This document shows positions 11,020-20,350 of a stretch of DNA of 64,000 nucleotides, one piece after another (within the stretch, counting starts at the first letter, position 1; each line of letters begins with the position of its first letter). Location: assembly GCF_947581735.1 (NCBI RefSeq), contig NZ_CANPVT010000052.1:62001-126000 (forward strand), given 5' to 3'. The notes below the pieces were generated by a model. It was not told the DNA's origin and did no database searches. It was given only the letters and a program-made list of their open reading frames with translations. A program made the translations under genes and the position numbers. Source of the stretch: Candidatus Palauibacter soopunensis (lineage in GTDB: Bacteria; Gemmatimonadota; Gemmatimonadetes; Palauibacterales; Palauibacteraceae).

Positions 11020-11335
11020 CTTCTATTCGCTGCCTTGGAGTCCCTGGGTGCGTCTTCGCGTCGAACCGCCGCCATCGGGTTGCGGCTCCCCGCTTCATGA
11101 GCAATCCCCATGCCCCGTCAGGCGCCGGGTTCGGGATCCCGATCCGCCGGAACGGCGGGATGACCGCCGATCAGGCGGTGGCGGGTACCACCGGCCTCCC
11201 GACCTGGTGCCACTTCGGCAGGGCTCCCGTGTTGACCCCTGCCGGACCCGCAACTAGCGTCCCATCGGTCGACCCCGCCCCATGAGGATTCGATCGTCTC
11301 CCGTGTCGGTCCCGGGACAATCTGGAGGGATGCCC
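11020..11335. other. Divergent clpB/OPT intergenic region with clustered inverted repeats
   Basis: This is the only gene-free stretch over 300 bases. It contains at least three perfect hairpin stems in about 100 bases: CCGCC/GGCGG (11144-11158), ACCGCC/GGCGGT (11163-11179) and GGCAGGG/CCCTGCC (11217-11243). The last encloses the -35 of a putative OPT promoter. A 62-codon ORF (11097-11285, plus) also fits in it but has no ribosome binding site or recognised similarity. It could be a structured leader for clpB (minus) or for the transporter (plus), or a regulatory region. Confidence 0.45.
11232..11260 (+). promoter_or_regulatory. Putative sigma70-like promoter for the OPT transporter operon
   Basis: TTGACC (11232-11237), a 17-base spacer and TAGCGT (11255-11260). 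The -35 matches consensus at five of six bases; the -10 is weak. It is about 75 bases upstream of the chosen OPT start. Confidence 0.35.
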
Positions 11336-13396
11336 ATGTCGGACACAGCAGCCGGCGCCTCGGAATCGCGCGCGCACAAGCCGTATATTCCCGCGTCGCA
11401 GTCCCTGCCCGAGATCACCGGCAAGGCGATCGTCCTCGGCATCCTTCTCTCCGCCGTCCTCTCGGGGGCGAACGCCTATCTGGGCCTCAAGGTGGGCCTC
11501 ACCGTGTCCGCGTCGATCCCGGCCGCCGTGATCTCCATGGCGATCCTCAGGATGTTCCGCGAGCACAATATCCTCGAGAACAATATCGTTCAGACAGCCG
11601 CTTCGGCGGGCGAGTCGCTGGCGGCCGGCGTGATCTTCACCCTGCCCGCCCTCATCCTCCTCCGCCACTGGGCCGGGTTTCCGTTCCTGCCCACGATGGG
11701 GATCGCCCTCTGCGGCGGGATTCTCGGCGTCCTCTTCACCATCCCGCTCAGGCGGGCCCTCATCGTCGAGGCGGATCTGCGCTTCCCCGAGGGTGTGGCG
11801 ACGGCGGAGGTGCTGAAGGCCGGGGCCAGCGGCGGCTCCGGAGCGAGGCTGATCGCGCTCGGGGGCGTGGCGGCCGCCCTGCTGAAGTTCTCGCAGACGG
11901 GCCTCAAGGTCGCGGGCTCCTCCATAGAACACGGCTTTGCGTTCGGCCGGTCCGTCTTCGGGATCGGAAGCGACCTCTCCCCCGCCCTGCTCGGCGTCGG
12001 ATACATCGTCGGACCCCGCGTCGGCAGCCTCGTGCTCGCGGGCGGCGCGATCTCCTGGATCGCCGGGATCCCCATCTACATGGCGATCACGGATCCGCAG
12101 GTTGTCGCCGGCATCACGGGGGATGCGAGCGGGTACGACGCGGCCGCCGCGATCTGGAGCGCGCAGATCCGCTTCATGGGCGTAGGCGCCATGGTCGTGG
12201 GTGGGGTATGGGCCCTCGTTTCGCTCCTGGGCCACGTGCGGGATGGCGTGCGCTCCTCCATCGCGGCGCTGCGCGCGGCGCGCGCGGCCGACGGCGGTCC
12301 GGAAATCCTCCGCACCGAGCGCGACATGCCGATCAACTTCGTCGGGATCGGGACCGTGGCGCTGGCGGTGCCGATCCTCGCGGTGTTCGTGCTCGTCATC
12401 GACCGCGGCGCGCTCGCCATCACGCCCGGACTCTACTGGATCGTGCTCGCGCTGGGGACGGTCTTCGCTCTCCTGGCGGGGTTCCTCTTCGCCTCGGTCG
12501 CGGGCTACATGGCGGGACTCGTGGGCTCCTCGAACAACCCGATCTCGGGGGTGACGATCGCGACGATCCTCACGATCTCCCTCATCCTCTATCTCCTGCT
12601 GGGATTGCAGGTCGACTTCACCGTCTCGGCGCCCCAGGCGCTTTCGGCGGCGGCGACCGCGATCCTCGTGGGGGCCGTCGTCGCGTGTGCCGCCGCGATC
12701 GCGGGGGACAACATGCAGGACCTGAAGGCGGGCCGGATCGTCGGCGCGACGCCCCGCCAGCAGCAGATCATGCAGCTCGTCGGCGTCACGGCCGCCGCGC
12801 TCGTCATCGCGCCGATCCTCGGCCTCCTGTTCGAGGCCTACGGGCTCGGCGGCGTCCTGCCGCGAGAGGGTATGGACCCGGAGGAGATGCTGCAGGCGCC
12901 GCAGGCGACGCTGATGGCTTCGGTCGCCGACGGCGTCTTTTCGCGCAATCTCCCGTGGGCGATGATCGGGATCGGGGCACTCATCGCCGCGTGCGTGATC
13001 ACCCTCGACCAGGTTCTCAAGGCGCGCGGCTCCAGCCTGCGGGTGCCAGTCCTCGCCGTCGCGGTCGGCATCTACCTGCCCATCGAACTCGAAGTTCCGA
13101 TCTTCGTGGGCGGGCTCGTGGCGTGGCTGGTGGGCCGGACCGTGCTGCGAGGCGGGGGCGGCGAAGGGGCCGTCCGGCAGGCGAACCACCGCGGGCTCCT
13201 CTTCTCCTCCGGACTCATCACCGGAGAGGCGCTCGTCGGGATTTTCCTCGCGATCCCGTTCGCCCTCTCACAGAGCACGGATGTGCTGAGCCTCGTGCCG
13301 GAGAGCTTCGATCCGGCCGCGCGCTGGATCGGCGCCGCGGTCGTCGTCGGGTTCATTGTCTGGCTCTACCGCGCCTCGCTTCGCGCTTCCGAATGA
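11336..13396 (+). CDS. OPT-family oligopeptide transporter
   Basis: 686 residues with about fifteen hydrophobic segments. The opening block (SGANAYLGLKVGLTVSASIP) and NIVQTAASAGESLAAGVIF are hallmarks of the OPT superfamily, bacterial TIGR00733 branch. GSSNNPISG in the second half is another conserved loop. These inner-membrane carriers take up small peptides, or metal chelates in some members; the substrate cannot be read here. I chose the second ATG (11336) because GGAGG ends seven bases before it, while the ATG at 11330 is too close. The gene overlaps the next lipoprotein by ATGA, so it may be transcribed with the Mla genes. Confidence 0.92.
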   Translation: MSDTAAGASESRAHKPYIPASQSLPEITGKAIVLGILLSAVLSGANAYLGLKVGLTVSASIPAAVISMAILRMFREHNILENNIVQTAASAGESLAAGVIFTLPALILLRHWAGFPFLPTMGIALCGGILGVLFTIPLRRALIVEADLRFPEGVATAEVLKAGASGGSGARLIALGGVAAALLKFSQTGLKVAGSSIEHGFAFGRSVFGIGSDLSPALLGVGYIVGPRVGSLVLAGGAISWIAGIPIYMAITDPQVVAGITGDASGYDAAAAIWSAQIRFMGVGAMVVGGVWALVSLLGHVRDGVRSSIAALRAARAADGGPEILRTERDMPINFVGIGTVALAVPILAVFVLVIDRGALAITPGLYWIVLALGTVFALLAGFLFASVAGYMAGLVGSSNNPISGVTIATILTISLILYLLLGLQVDFTVSAPQALSAAATAILVGAVVACAAAIAGDNMQDLKAGRIVGATPRQQQIMQLVGVTAAALVIAPILGLLFEAYGLGGVLPREGMDPEEMLQAPQATLMASVADGVFSRNLPWAMIGIGALIAACVITLDQVLKARGSSLRVPVLAVAVGIYLPIELEVPIFVGGLVAWLVGRTVLRGGGGEGAVRQANHRGLLFSSGLITGEALVGIFLAIPFALSQSTDVLSLVPESFDPAARWIGAAVVVGFIVWLYRASLRASE

Positions 13397-13767
13397 AGCG
13401 CCCGCGCCGCGACGGAGCCATCGTGAAACCGATCCTGCTCGTCGCAGGCCTCGTGGCCGCCGGCTGCGGCGGGTCCGGCGGCGGCCTGGACGAAGACACG
13501 TACGTTCAGGTCATGGCCAGACTCACCTGGGCTCGCGCGAAGTACGCGGACACCGCGGAGGGCGACTCGGTGCGGGCCGCGACGCTCGACGAGCATGGCG
13601 TGACCGGACAGCAACTCGAGGAATTCACCACGCGGTTCGGAGACGACCCCGGACGCATGCACCGGCTGTGGGAGGCGATTCGGCTCGAAGTGGAGGTGCT
13701 CGACGGCGTTCCGCGACCGGAATCGCAGGTGGAGGTGCCGGACGAGGAAAGGCACGAAAGCCGTTGA
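13393..13767 (+). CDS. Small putative lipoprotein before the Mla genes
   Basis: 124 residues from an ATG overlapping the OPT stop; a GTG at 13423 would give a tighter signal peptide (MKPILLVAGLVAAGC). Either way a lipobox Cys is followed by Gly/Ser. The mature domain is about 100 charged residues, largely helical (YVQVMARLTWARAKYAD, EEFTTRFGDDPGRMHRLWEAI). No family is recognised. Placement directly before mlaE by a TTGA overlap suggests an accessory part of the lipid-transport system, but that is inference. Confidence 0.7.
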   Translation: MKRPRRDGAIVKPILLVAGLVAAGCGGSGGGLDEDTYVQVMARLTWARAKYADTAEGDSVRAATLDEHGVTGQQLEEFTTRFGDDPGRMHRLWEAIRLEVEVLDGVPRPESQVEVPDEERHESR

Positions 13768-14549
13768 GGGCACCGAACCTCCTCGCCGCGCCGGGCCGTT
13801 CCGCCCGCGCCGCGGCGCTCCACGCCGGAAGGGCGGGCATGCTCGGCGTCGCGACGCTTCGCGCGCTCGCCCAGCCGCGCCGGTACGCGCTGGAGACGGT
13901 TCAGCACGCGAAGTTCATCGGTCTCGACAGCCTCCCGCTGGTGCTGCTGATGGGCGCCCTCTCGGGTGCGGTCATGGCCCAGCAGACGATGTACCAGCTC
14001 TCCCCGGGACTGCCGAGGGAGATCGTGGCGGGCGGCGTCGTGGGCGGCATGCTCACGGAACTGGGACCCGTACTGACGGCGGTCGTCCTCGCGGGACGCG
14101 TGGGCGCGGCCATCGGGGCCGAACTCGGCACGATGAAGGTGACGAACCAGATCGACGCGCTTCTGACGATGGGTCGGGATCCCGTCGTGGAACTCGTGGT
14201 CCCGCGGGTGGTCGCGGGAACCCTCATTCTGATCCCGCTCGTCATGCTCGCCAACGTGATGGGAGTCTTCAGCGGCTACGTGACATCGGTCGGCATCCTC
14301 GGGCTGAGCACGGCCGAGTACGTGGATGGGGCGAAGGGGTACTATCACCACGGCGCGCTCATCTTCTCGCTCGTGAAGGCGGTCGCGTACGGATTCGCGA
14401 TCACGTTCATTTCAAGCCACGTCGGGCTGCGCGCGACCGGCGGGGCGGCGGGCGTCGGCCGCACGGCGACGAGGGCGGTCGTCGCGATCATCGTCTCCAT
14501 CATGGTCCTGGACACCGTGCTGGGGCCGGTGTACAAGACGCTCACGTGA
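13764..14549 (+). CDS. mlaE: Mla-type ABC transporter permease
   Basis: 261 residues from a TTG that overlaps the previous stop (TTGA); the first ATG (13839) would remove the N-terminal amphipathic helix. The MlaE/YrbE signature is complete: FIGLDSLPLVLLMGALSGAVMAQQT, ELGPVLTAVVLAGRVGAAIGAELGTMKVTNQIDAL near the middle, and five to six membrane helices. With MlaF and an MCE-domain protein it moves phospholipids between inner and outer membranes. The three genes overlap by four bases each. Unlike Escherichia coli, no mlaC or mlaB follows. Confidence 0.92.
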   Translation: MRAPNLLAAPGRSARAAALHAGRAGMLGVATLRALAQPRRYALETVQHAKFIGLDSLPLVLLMGALSGAVMAQQTMYQLSPGLPREIVAGGVVGGMLTELGPVLTAVVLAGRVGAAIGAELGTMKVTNQIDALLTMGRDPVVELVVPRVVAGTLILIPLVMLANVMGVFSGYVTSVGILGLSTAEYVDGAKGYYHHGALIFSLVKAVAYGFAITFISSHVGLRATGGAAGVGRTATRAVVAIIVSIMVLDTVLGPVYKTLT

Positions 14550-15292
14550 TCAGGATCATCGGAGTGCACAAGTGGCTCGGGGGACGTCCGGTCCTGAGCG
14601 GCGTCGACCTCGACGTGCGGGAAGGTGAAACGCTCGCCATCATGGGGCCGTCGGGAACGGGAAAGAGCGTCCTCCTCAAGCACATCGTCGGCCTGTTCGA
14701 TCCGGACGCCGGAGACATCCTCGTCGATGGAATCTCGGTCCCATCGGCCGATCGGGCCGAGATGGCCGCCGTTCGCACCAAGACCGCCTACGTGTTCCAG
14801 AATTCCGCCCTCTTCGATTCCATGACGGTGCGCGGGAACCTGCTGATGGGCCTCCCACCGGGTTTCTGTCGCGGCCGTGCGGCCAAATGCGAGGAACTGG
14901 TCCGCACCGCGCTCGATCACGTGAACCTCGAGCCGGAAGTACTGACGCTCCTGCCCGCCGAACTCTCCGGGGGGATGCAGCGGCGGGTCGCCATCGCGCG
15001 CGCCATCATCGGGAAGCGCCGCTACGTCCTGTATGATGAGCCCACGACGGGACTCGATCCCGTCAACGCCACCCGCATCAACCGCCTCATCGCGCGCGTG
15101 AGCGAGGAAGTCGATGCGACGAGTATCGTCGTGACCCACGACGTGGAGTCCGCCTTCTTCCTGGCAGACCGGATCGCCCTCCTTTCCGGGGGCGTGGTCG
15201 CGGCCGAGGGTACGCCACAGCAGTTGCGCGAGACGGACAACCGGGCAGTGCGCGAGTTTCTCGACGCGGGGCCTGCGCGAGGTCCCGCGTGA
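14546..15292 (+). CDS. mlaF: Mla-type ABC transporter ATPase
   Basis: This is a 248-residue nucleotide-binding subunit for the MlaE permease. Walker A MGPSGTGKS is at 34-42, the Q-loop is AYVFQNSALFDSMTV, the ABC signature LSGGMQRRVAIARA, Walker B YVLYDEPTTGLDPV, and the switch His is in VVTHDVESAF. The SGTGKS and ALFDSMTV variants are typical of MlaF. The GTG start overlaps the permease stop (GTGA). Confidence 0.95.
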   Translation: MIRIIGVHKWLGGRPVLSGVDLDVREGETLAIMGPSGTGKSVLLKHIVGLFDPDAGDILVDGISVPSADRAEMAAVRTKTAYVFQNSALFDSMTVRGNLLMGLPPGFCRGRAAKCEELVRTALDHVNLEPEVLTLLPAELSGGMQRRVAIARAIIGKRRYVLYDEPTTGLDPVNATRINRLIARVSEEVDATSIVVTHDVESAFFLADRIALLSGGVVAAEGTPQQLRETDNRAVREFLDAGPARGPA

Positions 15293-16212
15293 GGGACCCG
15301 GGGCTGCGCGACCGCGGCGTCGAGGTCCGGGTCGGCGTATTCGTCATCCTTGCCGCGGCCGTCGTCGTCGCGGGTCTGTTCTGGATATCGGGCTCGCCTT
15401 TCCGCGGTCCCACCATCCGCGTGTGGGGGATCGCGGCCAACGCGAACCGGATCGCGACCGCGTCGCCCGTCCTGTTGCGCGGCGTGGAGGTCGGCACCGT
15501 GGACGAAGTCGCGCTCGAGGCGGAGCATGTCGTCCTCGCGATGACGCTCTCCACGCGGGTTCGGCTGCCGGCGGATACGCGCGGCGCCATCCAGCCGGAT
15601 GGATTCCTGGGCCAGCAACTCGTCGAGTTGACGCCGGGGACCAGTGCCCGGACGCTGGCGGAAGGCGACACGCTCGTGCTCGACCGCCGGTCCGATCTCA
15701 CGTCGCTGGCCTCGACCCTCGGGGACGAGGTGAGTTCCCTGATCGGAGAGATGGAATCGCTGCTCGACGGCGGTCTGGCCGAAAACGTCGCCGACGGGTC
15801 CGAGGCCTTCACGCTCGCGATGCGGGAGCTCGCCGGAATCCTCGAGACGGAGCGCGCGTCGATCGGCAGCCTGCTCGCCAATATGGATACGCTGTCGAAT
15901 CGGCTCGCCGGGATGACCGGGTCCGAGGAAGCCGATCGCACGCTGGCCAACCTCGACACGCTCTCGACGCGGCTCGCCGCCGCAAGCGCGGATTTCTCGG
16001 CCGCCGGCCGATCCCTCGCCGAGATCACGCGGGGGCTCGAAGGCGGAGAGGGCACGCTCGGAAGACTCCTGCGCGAAGACGCGGTCCACGATGAACTGGT
16101 GGAGACGCTGGGCACGCTGCGCGCCGCGGGCGAGGAACTCGCCCTCCTCCTGCGGGATGTTCGTGAACGGCCGGACCGCTACCTGACCGACCTCAAGGTC
16201 TCGGTCTTCTAG
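15289..16212 (+). CDS. mlaD: MCE-domain protein (MlaD-like substrate carrier)
   Basis: 307 residues. One N-terminal membrane anchor (VFVILAAAVVVAGLFWI) is followed by an MCE domain (about residues 40-125: GIAANANRIATASPVLLRG, DEVALEAEHVVLAMTL, IQPDGFLGQQLVEL). The C-terminal half is helical and repetitive, with MDTLSNRLAGMTGSEEADRTLANLDTLSTRLA-type heptads, like the tunnel-forming helices of long MlaD or PqiB proteins. It probably forms the periplasmic lipid conduit on the MlaE/MlaF complex. The GTG start overlaps the mlaF stop. It is the last gene of the plus-strand group. Confidence 0.9.
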   Translation: MRDPGLRDRGVEVRVGVFVILAAAVVVAGLFWISGSPFRGPTIRVWGIAANANRIATASPVLLRGVEVGTVDEVALEAEHVVLAMTLSTRVRLPADTRGAIQPDGFLGQQLVELTPGTSARTLAEGDTLVLDRRSDLTSLASTLGDEVSSLIGEMESLLDGGLAENVADGSEAFTLAMRELAGILETERASIGSLLANMDTLSNRLAGMTGSEEADRTLANLDTLSTRLAAASADFSAAGRSLAEITRGLEGGEGTLGRLLREDAVHDELVETLGTLRAAGEELALLLRDVRERPDRYLTDLKVSVF

Positions 16213-16224
16213 CGGAGGGCGGGG

Positions 16225-16252
16225 GCGCGAGGGTACACGCCGGAACCCGCGC
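16225..16252. terminator. Hairpin between convergent mlaD and nif3-like genes
   Basis: GCGC-GA-GGGT (16225-16234) can pair with ACCCGCGC (16245-16252), leaving a two-base bulge and a ten-base loop. It sits in the 39-base gap between two genes that end toward each other. There is no T tract, so efficiency is uncertain. Confidence 0.4.
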
Positions 16253-17034
16253 TAGAGGCCGGTGGGGACGTCGAAGAATGCGTGCTCCACCCCGAAATGC
16301 TCCGCCGCGCGCTTCGCCAGGGCCCGGACACCCAGCGTCTCCGTCCCGTAGTGGCCGGCGTAGATCACGTTGATCCCGAGTTCCATCGCCTCGTGGTAGG
16401 TGTGGTGGTTCCCCTCCCCGGTGAGGAAGGTGTCGGCTCCGGCCGTTGCAGCCGCCTCGATCATCGAACCCGCGCCGCCCGTGACGATGGCGAGCCGCGA
16501 CACGCGTTCCGGGCCGCCGGCGATCACGAAGGGGGCTCGCCCGCACACGGCCTGAGCCCGGGCCGCGAGCTCGCCGAGGGAGGTGTCGACCGTGCCGATG
16601 ACGCCGATCCCTTCATTCCCCTTGAAGGACCCGAACGGTTCGACATCCCCGACGCGGAGTTCGGCGGCGAGGAGGACGTTGTTTCCGATCCGGGGATGCG
16701 CATCGAGCGGGAGGTGCGCCGAGTACAACCCCATCCCGCTCTCCACGAGCCGGCGGCAGCGCTCGTACGCGGGGCCGACGAACGGACGCAGGCCGCCCCA
16801 GAACAGTCCGTGGTGAACGAGGAGGATCCCGCACCCGGCGTCGGCCGCGAGGTCGATCGTGGCCTGGCAGGCATCCGTCGCCGCGCCGATGCGGATGACG
16901 GCGCGGCGCCCGTCGACCTGCAACCCGTTGAGGGCGAACGGATAATCCTCTATCCCGGCGACGTCCAGGAAATCATCGAGCCAGGCGGCGACTTCCCGGC
17001 AGTTCGGGCCGCTCCCGGCGCCGGATTCCTCCAC
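16252..17034 (-). CDS. Nif3-like dinuclear metal centre protein
   Basis: 260 residues from a GTG at 17034, five bases beyond the guaA stop, with GGAGTAGG upstream. NGLQVDG near the N-terminus, LLVHHGLFWG (two His ligands), GSFKGNEGIGVIG and the C-terminal GEGNHHTYHEAMELGINVIYAGHYGTE carry the conserved metal ligands of the Nif3/DUF34 family. Members form hexameric toroids with two metals per subunit; their cellular reaction is unsettled (GTP cyclohydrolase-like or metal-chaperone roles have been proposed). It is the last gene of the mreB-to-guaA minus-strand run. Confidence 0.9.
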   Translation of the reverse strand: MEESGAGSGPNCREVAAWLDDFLDVAGIEDYPFALNGLQVDGRRAVIRIGAATDACQATIDLAADAGCGILLVHHGLFWGGLRPFVGPAYERCRRLVESGMGLYSAHLPLDAHPRIGNNVLLAAELRVGDVEPFGSFKGNEGIGVIGTVDTSLGELAARAQAVCGRAPFVIAGGPERVSRLAIVTGGAGSMIEAAATAGADTFLTGEGNHHTYHEAMELGINVIYAGHYGTETLGVRALAKRAAEHFGVEHAFFDVPTGL

Positions 17035-17039
17035 GGAGC

Positions 17040-18575
17040 CTACTCCCACTCGATCGTGGCGGGGGGCTTCGACGACACATCGTAGGTCACCCGGTTCACT
17101 CCCTTCACCTCGTTGATGATGCGGTTGGAGATCCGGCCCAGGACGTCGTGGGGGAACTGGAACCAGTCGGCCGTCATCCCGTCCAGCGAGGTCACGGCCC
17201 GGAGCACGACGACGTTCTCGTACGTGCGCGCATCGCCCATGACGCCGACGGACTGGACGGGCAGCAAGACGGCGAACGCCTGCCATATCTCGTCGTAGAG
17301 CCCCGCATCGCGAATCCCCTCGAGGTAGATCGCGTCCACTTCCCGCAGCGTGGCGAGTTTCTCCCGCGTCACGTCGCCCAGGATTCGGATCCCCAGGCCC
17401 GGTCCCGGAAACGGGTGACGCCCCACGATCTCCTCCGAAAGGCCCAGCTCGCGGCCTACGGCGCGCACCTCGTCCTTGAAGAGTTCACGAAGGGGCTCGA
17501 TGAGTTCGAACGGGTGATCCGGACGAAGTCCGCCCACGTTGTGATGGGACTTGATCTTCACCGATGGCCCCCACACCGAGACGGACTCGATCACGTCGGG
17601 GTACAGCGTTCCCTGCACGAGGAAACGCGCGTCGCCATGCCGGCCCGCCGCCTCCTCGAACACGTCGATGAAGGTGTGGCCGATGATGACCCGCTTCTCT
17701 TCAGGCTCCTCGACGCCGGCGAGGCGGTCGAGGAAGAGATCGGCCGCGTCGACGACCTCAAGCCGCATCCCCATGTGTTCGCCGAACACCGCTTCCACGG
17801 CGTCGCGTTCACCTTTCCGCAGCAGGCCCGTGTCGACGAAGATGCAGGTGAGCCGGTCCCCGACCGCCCGCTGCACGAGCGCGGCGGCCACGGAGCTGTC
17901 CACTCCGCCCGAGAGGCCGCAGATCACCTGTCCATCGCCCACGGTCTCGCGCACCGTGGCGAGCTGGTGGTCGATGATGTTCGCGGCGTTCCAGCTCATC
18001 TCGCAGCCGGCGATCTCGAACAGGAAGTTCCGCAGCATCTCGCCGCCGCGCGTCGTGTGGGCAACTTCCGGGTGGAACTGGACGCCCCAGATCCGCCGCT
18101 CCTCGGACCGGATCGCGGCGATCGAGTTCTCGGTGGTCGCTGAGACCTCGAAACCCGGCGGCAGCGCGTGGAGGGAGTCGCCGTGGCTCATCCAGACCTG
18201 GGTGGGCTCGCCATCGTCGAACCCGCGAAAGAGAGGATCCGCCGCCCGAACCCTGAGTTCGGCCCGCCCGTACTCCCGGCGCTCGGCCTGTTGCACCTCG
18301 CCCCCGACGAGATCCGCAACGAGCTGCATTCCGTAGCAGATCCCGAGAATCGGGACGCCCATGGCGAGGGTCTCGGGCTGGGCCGTGGGGACGCCTTCGT
18401 CGTACACGCTCGCCGGCCCTCCGGAAAGGACGATGGCCGCCGGATCGTAGCGGCGGACCCACGCCGGGGTCCGCGTCGGCGGGTGCACCTCGCAGTACAC
18501 GCCCTCCTCGCGAATGCGTCGCGCGATGAGTTGCGTGAACTGGGATCCGAAATCGAGGATGAGAACGCGACTCAC
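17040..18575 (-). CDS. guaA: GMP synthase (glutamine-hydrolysing)
   Basis: 511 residues, normal length. The enzyme converts XMP to GMP with ATP and glutamine. The class I amidotransferase part has the nucleophile Cys80 in GICYGMQL and the His/Glu pair in FHPEVAHT. The ATP-pyrophosphatase loop is [12 protein letters not shown], and the C-terminal dimerisation domain ends PPATIEWE. The GTG start overlaps the hisS stop (GTGA). An in-frame extension upstream of this GTG lies within hisS and is not credible. Confidence 0.97.
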   Translation of the reverse strand: MSRVLILDFGSQFTQLIARRIREEGVYCEVHPPTRTPAWVRRYDPAAIVLSGGPASVYDEGVPTAQPETLAMGVPILGICYGMQLVADLVGGEVQQAERREYGRAELRVRAADPLFRGFDDGEPTQVWMSHGDSLHALPPGFEVSATTENSIAAIRSEERRIWGVQFHPEVAHTTRGGEMLRNFLFEIAGCEMSWNAANIIDHQLATVRETVGDGQVICGLSGGVDSSVAAALVQRAVGDRLTCIFVDTGLLRKGERDAVEAVFGEHMGMRLEVVDAADLFLDRLAGVEEPEEKRVIIGHTFIDVFEEAAGRHGDARFLVQGTLYPDVIESVSVWGPSVKIKSHHNVGGLRPDHPFELIEPLRELFKDEVRAVGRELGLSEEIVGRHPFPGPGLGIRILGDVTREKLATLREVDAIYLEGIRDAGLYDEIWQAFAVLLPVQSVGVMGDARTYENVVVLRAVTSLDGMTADWFQFPHDVLGRISNRIINEVKGVNRVTYDVSSKPPATIEWE

Positions 18576-19888
18576 CGCACTTCCTCCCCTCTCGTTTCGT
18601 CGGGGCGTGGTCCGGCCAGGGTCTCGATCGCGACTTCCCGTTCCTCGCCGGACGCCATGTCGCGGAGTACCGCGACGCCCCGCTCCACTTCCTGCGGCCC
18701 GAGTACGATGGCGCGGCCGGCGCCGGCCTGGTGGGCGGCCTTGAACTGGCGTCCGACCCCGCGCGGCCGAAGGTCGTAGAGCACTCGCCGTCCCCGGTCG
18801 CGCAGAGCGCGAGCCAGACCGAGCGCAAGCGGGCGCTCCGCATCGGAAACGCATACGATGTAGTCGTCCACGCGACGGGCAGCGTCGGGCGCGAGTCCCC
18901 GATCCCTGAGAAGTTCCGTGAGGACCACATCCCCCATGCCGAAGCCGAGAGCCGGGAGATCCACGCCTCCCAGCGCCTTCAGAAGGTCATCATAGCGGCC
19001 ACCACCGCAGATCGCGCGCAGTTCGTCGCGGCGATCCCAGATCTCGAACACCGTCCCGGTGTAGTAGGCAAGTCCGCGGACGAGGCCCGCGTCGAACCTG
19101 ACGAAGTCGGCGAAGCCCGTCGCGTCGAGATGCGCAAACACGGTGGATAGTCGGTCGGCCGCCGCGGCGACCGCTTCGTCTCCCGCGTGCGCGGCCGCCA
19201 GTTCCTCGAGCGGCTGCCGGATGGCCGCGAGCAAACGAGTCGCCACTTCCTTCTCCACGCCGTATTCCGCGAGCCGCCCGCGGACCCCGTCCTCTCCTTC
19301 CTTCTCGAGCCGGTCGAGGGCGCCGAACACCGGGACATGGTCTTCGGCGGAGATCCCGTGGGCGTCGAGAAGTGCGCCGATGAGGCGTCGGTCCGAGATG
19401 CGGACCACGATGTCCGCGGCCCCCAGGCCGAGTTCCCGCAGCGCGTCGATGCCCGCGCTGATGATCTCCGCATCGGCGAGCGGGTTCGTTTCACCGACGA
19501 TGTCCATGTTGAGCTGGAAGTGTTCGCGGAGCCGACCGCGCTGCGGCCGTTCGTAGCGGAAGAGCTGCGGGATCGAGAACCAGCGTACCGGCTTCGGGAG
19601 CCCGGCGGCGCGCGCGGCGATCATGCGCGCGAAGGTAGGCGTCATCTCGGGCCGCAGCGCCACGGCCCGGCCCCCCTTGTCCTCGAACTCGTACAGTTGG
19701 CCTACGATCTCTTCGCCGGACTTCCGCGTGTAGAGTTCCAGCGCTTCGAGGGGAGGTCCGTCATACTCCGTGAATCCGTAGCGGGCGCCAACCCTGCGCC
19801 AGGCCGAAAAGATGTGTCGGCGAAGGGCGAGTTCCTCGGGAAAGAAATCTCGAAAACCGGTCAGACCGCGGATCCCGCCGGAACTCAC
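18572..19888 (-). CDS. hisS: Histidyl-tRNA synthetase
   Basis: 438 residues from the GTG at 19888 ([19 protein letters not shown]). Class II motif 1 and motif 2 are visible ([13 protein letters not shown], then [18 protein letters not shown]), as is the His-binding region ([14 protein letters not shown]) and motif 3 ([11 protein letters not shown]). The C-terminal anticodon-binding domain runs from about residue 335 ([23 protein letters not shown]). No strong ribosome binding site precedes the start. It follows the bacilliredoxin gene by 37 bases and is coupled to guaA. Confidence 0.95.
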   Translation of the reverse strand: MSSGGIRGLTGFRDFFPEELALRRHIFSAWRRVGARYGFTEYDGPPLEALELYTRKSGEEIVGQLYEFEDKGGRAVALRPEMTPTFARMIAARAAGLPKPVRWFSIPQLFRYERPQRGRLREHFQLNMDIVGETNPLADAEIISAGIDALRELGLGAADIVVRISDRRLIGALLDAHGISAEDHVPVFGALDRLEKEGEDGVRGRLAEYGVEKEVATRLLAAIRQPLEELAAAHAGDEAVAAAADRLSTVFAHLDATGFADFVRFDAGLVRGLAYYTGTVFEIWDRRDELRAICGGGRYDDLLKALGGVDLPALGFGMGDVVLTELLRDRGLAPDAARRVDDYIVCVSDAERPLALGLARALRDRGRRVLYDLRPRGVGRQFKAAHQAGAGRAIVLGPQEVERGVAVLRDMASGEEREVAIETLAGPRPDETRGEEVR

Positions 19889-19925
19889 GGCCCGAAGAGC
19901 GGTGGCAACCCGAGGCCCCGCGCGG

Positions 19926-20348
19926 CTAGCTCGTCGCGCAGTATCGGTCGTACGCCTTTGTGAGGTCGGCCGCGATATCGCGCGCCTCGCGGCCCTCGAT
20001 CTGGTGCCGCTCGAGCATGAACTGCAGTTCCCCGTCCGAGAGCAGCGCGAGAGACGGTGACGAGGGTCGCACGCCGGTGAAATACTGCCGCGCGCGCGCC
20101 GTCGCTTCCACATCCTGTCCCGCGAAGACCGTGACGACGCGGTCGGGCTGCTTTCCGTGACCCATGGCCATCGCCACCGCGGGTCGTGCGTTGCGCGCCG
20201 CGCAGCCGCAGACGGAGTTCACGACGACGAGCGTCTCCCCTTCCGACGCGAGGACTTCGTCCACTTCATCGGAGGTCCGGAGCTCACGCACGCCGAGGCG
20301 CGTCAGTTCGTCCCTCATCGGTTGTACCAGTCTGGGATCGTACAGCAT
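19926..20348 (-). CDS. BrxA/BrxB-family bacilliredoxin
   Basis: 140 residues of the YphP/YqiW family with the CGC active site at 47-49 in VVVNSVCGCAARNARPA. The helices (EVDEVLASEGETL, MLERHQIEGREARDIAADLTKAYDRYC) also match the family. In Bacillus such proteins remove bacillithiol from S-thiolated proteins, so their presence hints that this organism makes bacillithiol. No bsh genes are in the window. It is in the run between folC and hisS with short gaps on both sides. Confidence 0.9.
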   Translation of the reverse strand: MLYDPRLVQPMRDELTRLGVRELRTSDEVDEVLASEGETLVVVNSVCGCAARNARPAVAMAMGHGKQPDRVVTVFAGQDVEATARARQYFTGVRPSSPSLALLSDGELQFMLERHQIEGREARDIAADLTKAYDRYCATS

Positions 20349-20350
20349 CT

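Noticed and set aside
11097-11285. 62-codon ORF in the clpB/OPT gap
   Set aside because: No ribosome binding site and no recognisable similarity; left as part of the intergenic description.
11171-13189. Open frame of 672 codons on the minus strand across the OPT gene
   Set aside because: Composition is Asp/Arg/Gly/His-rich shadow sequence; the plus-strand frame has clear OPT motifs.
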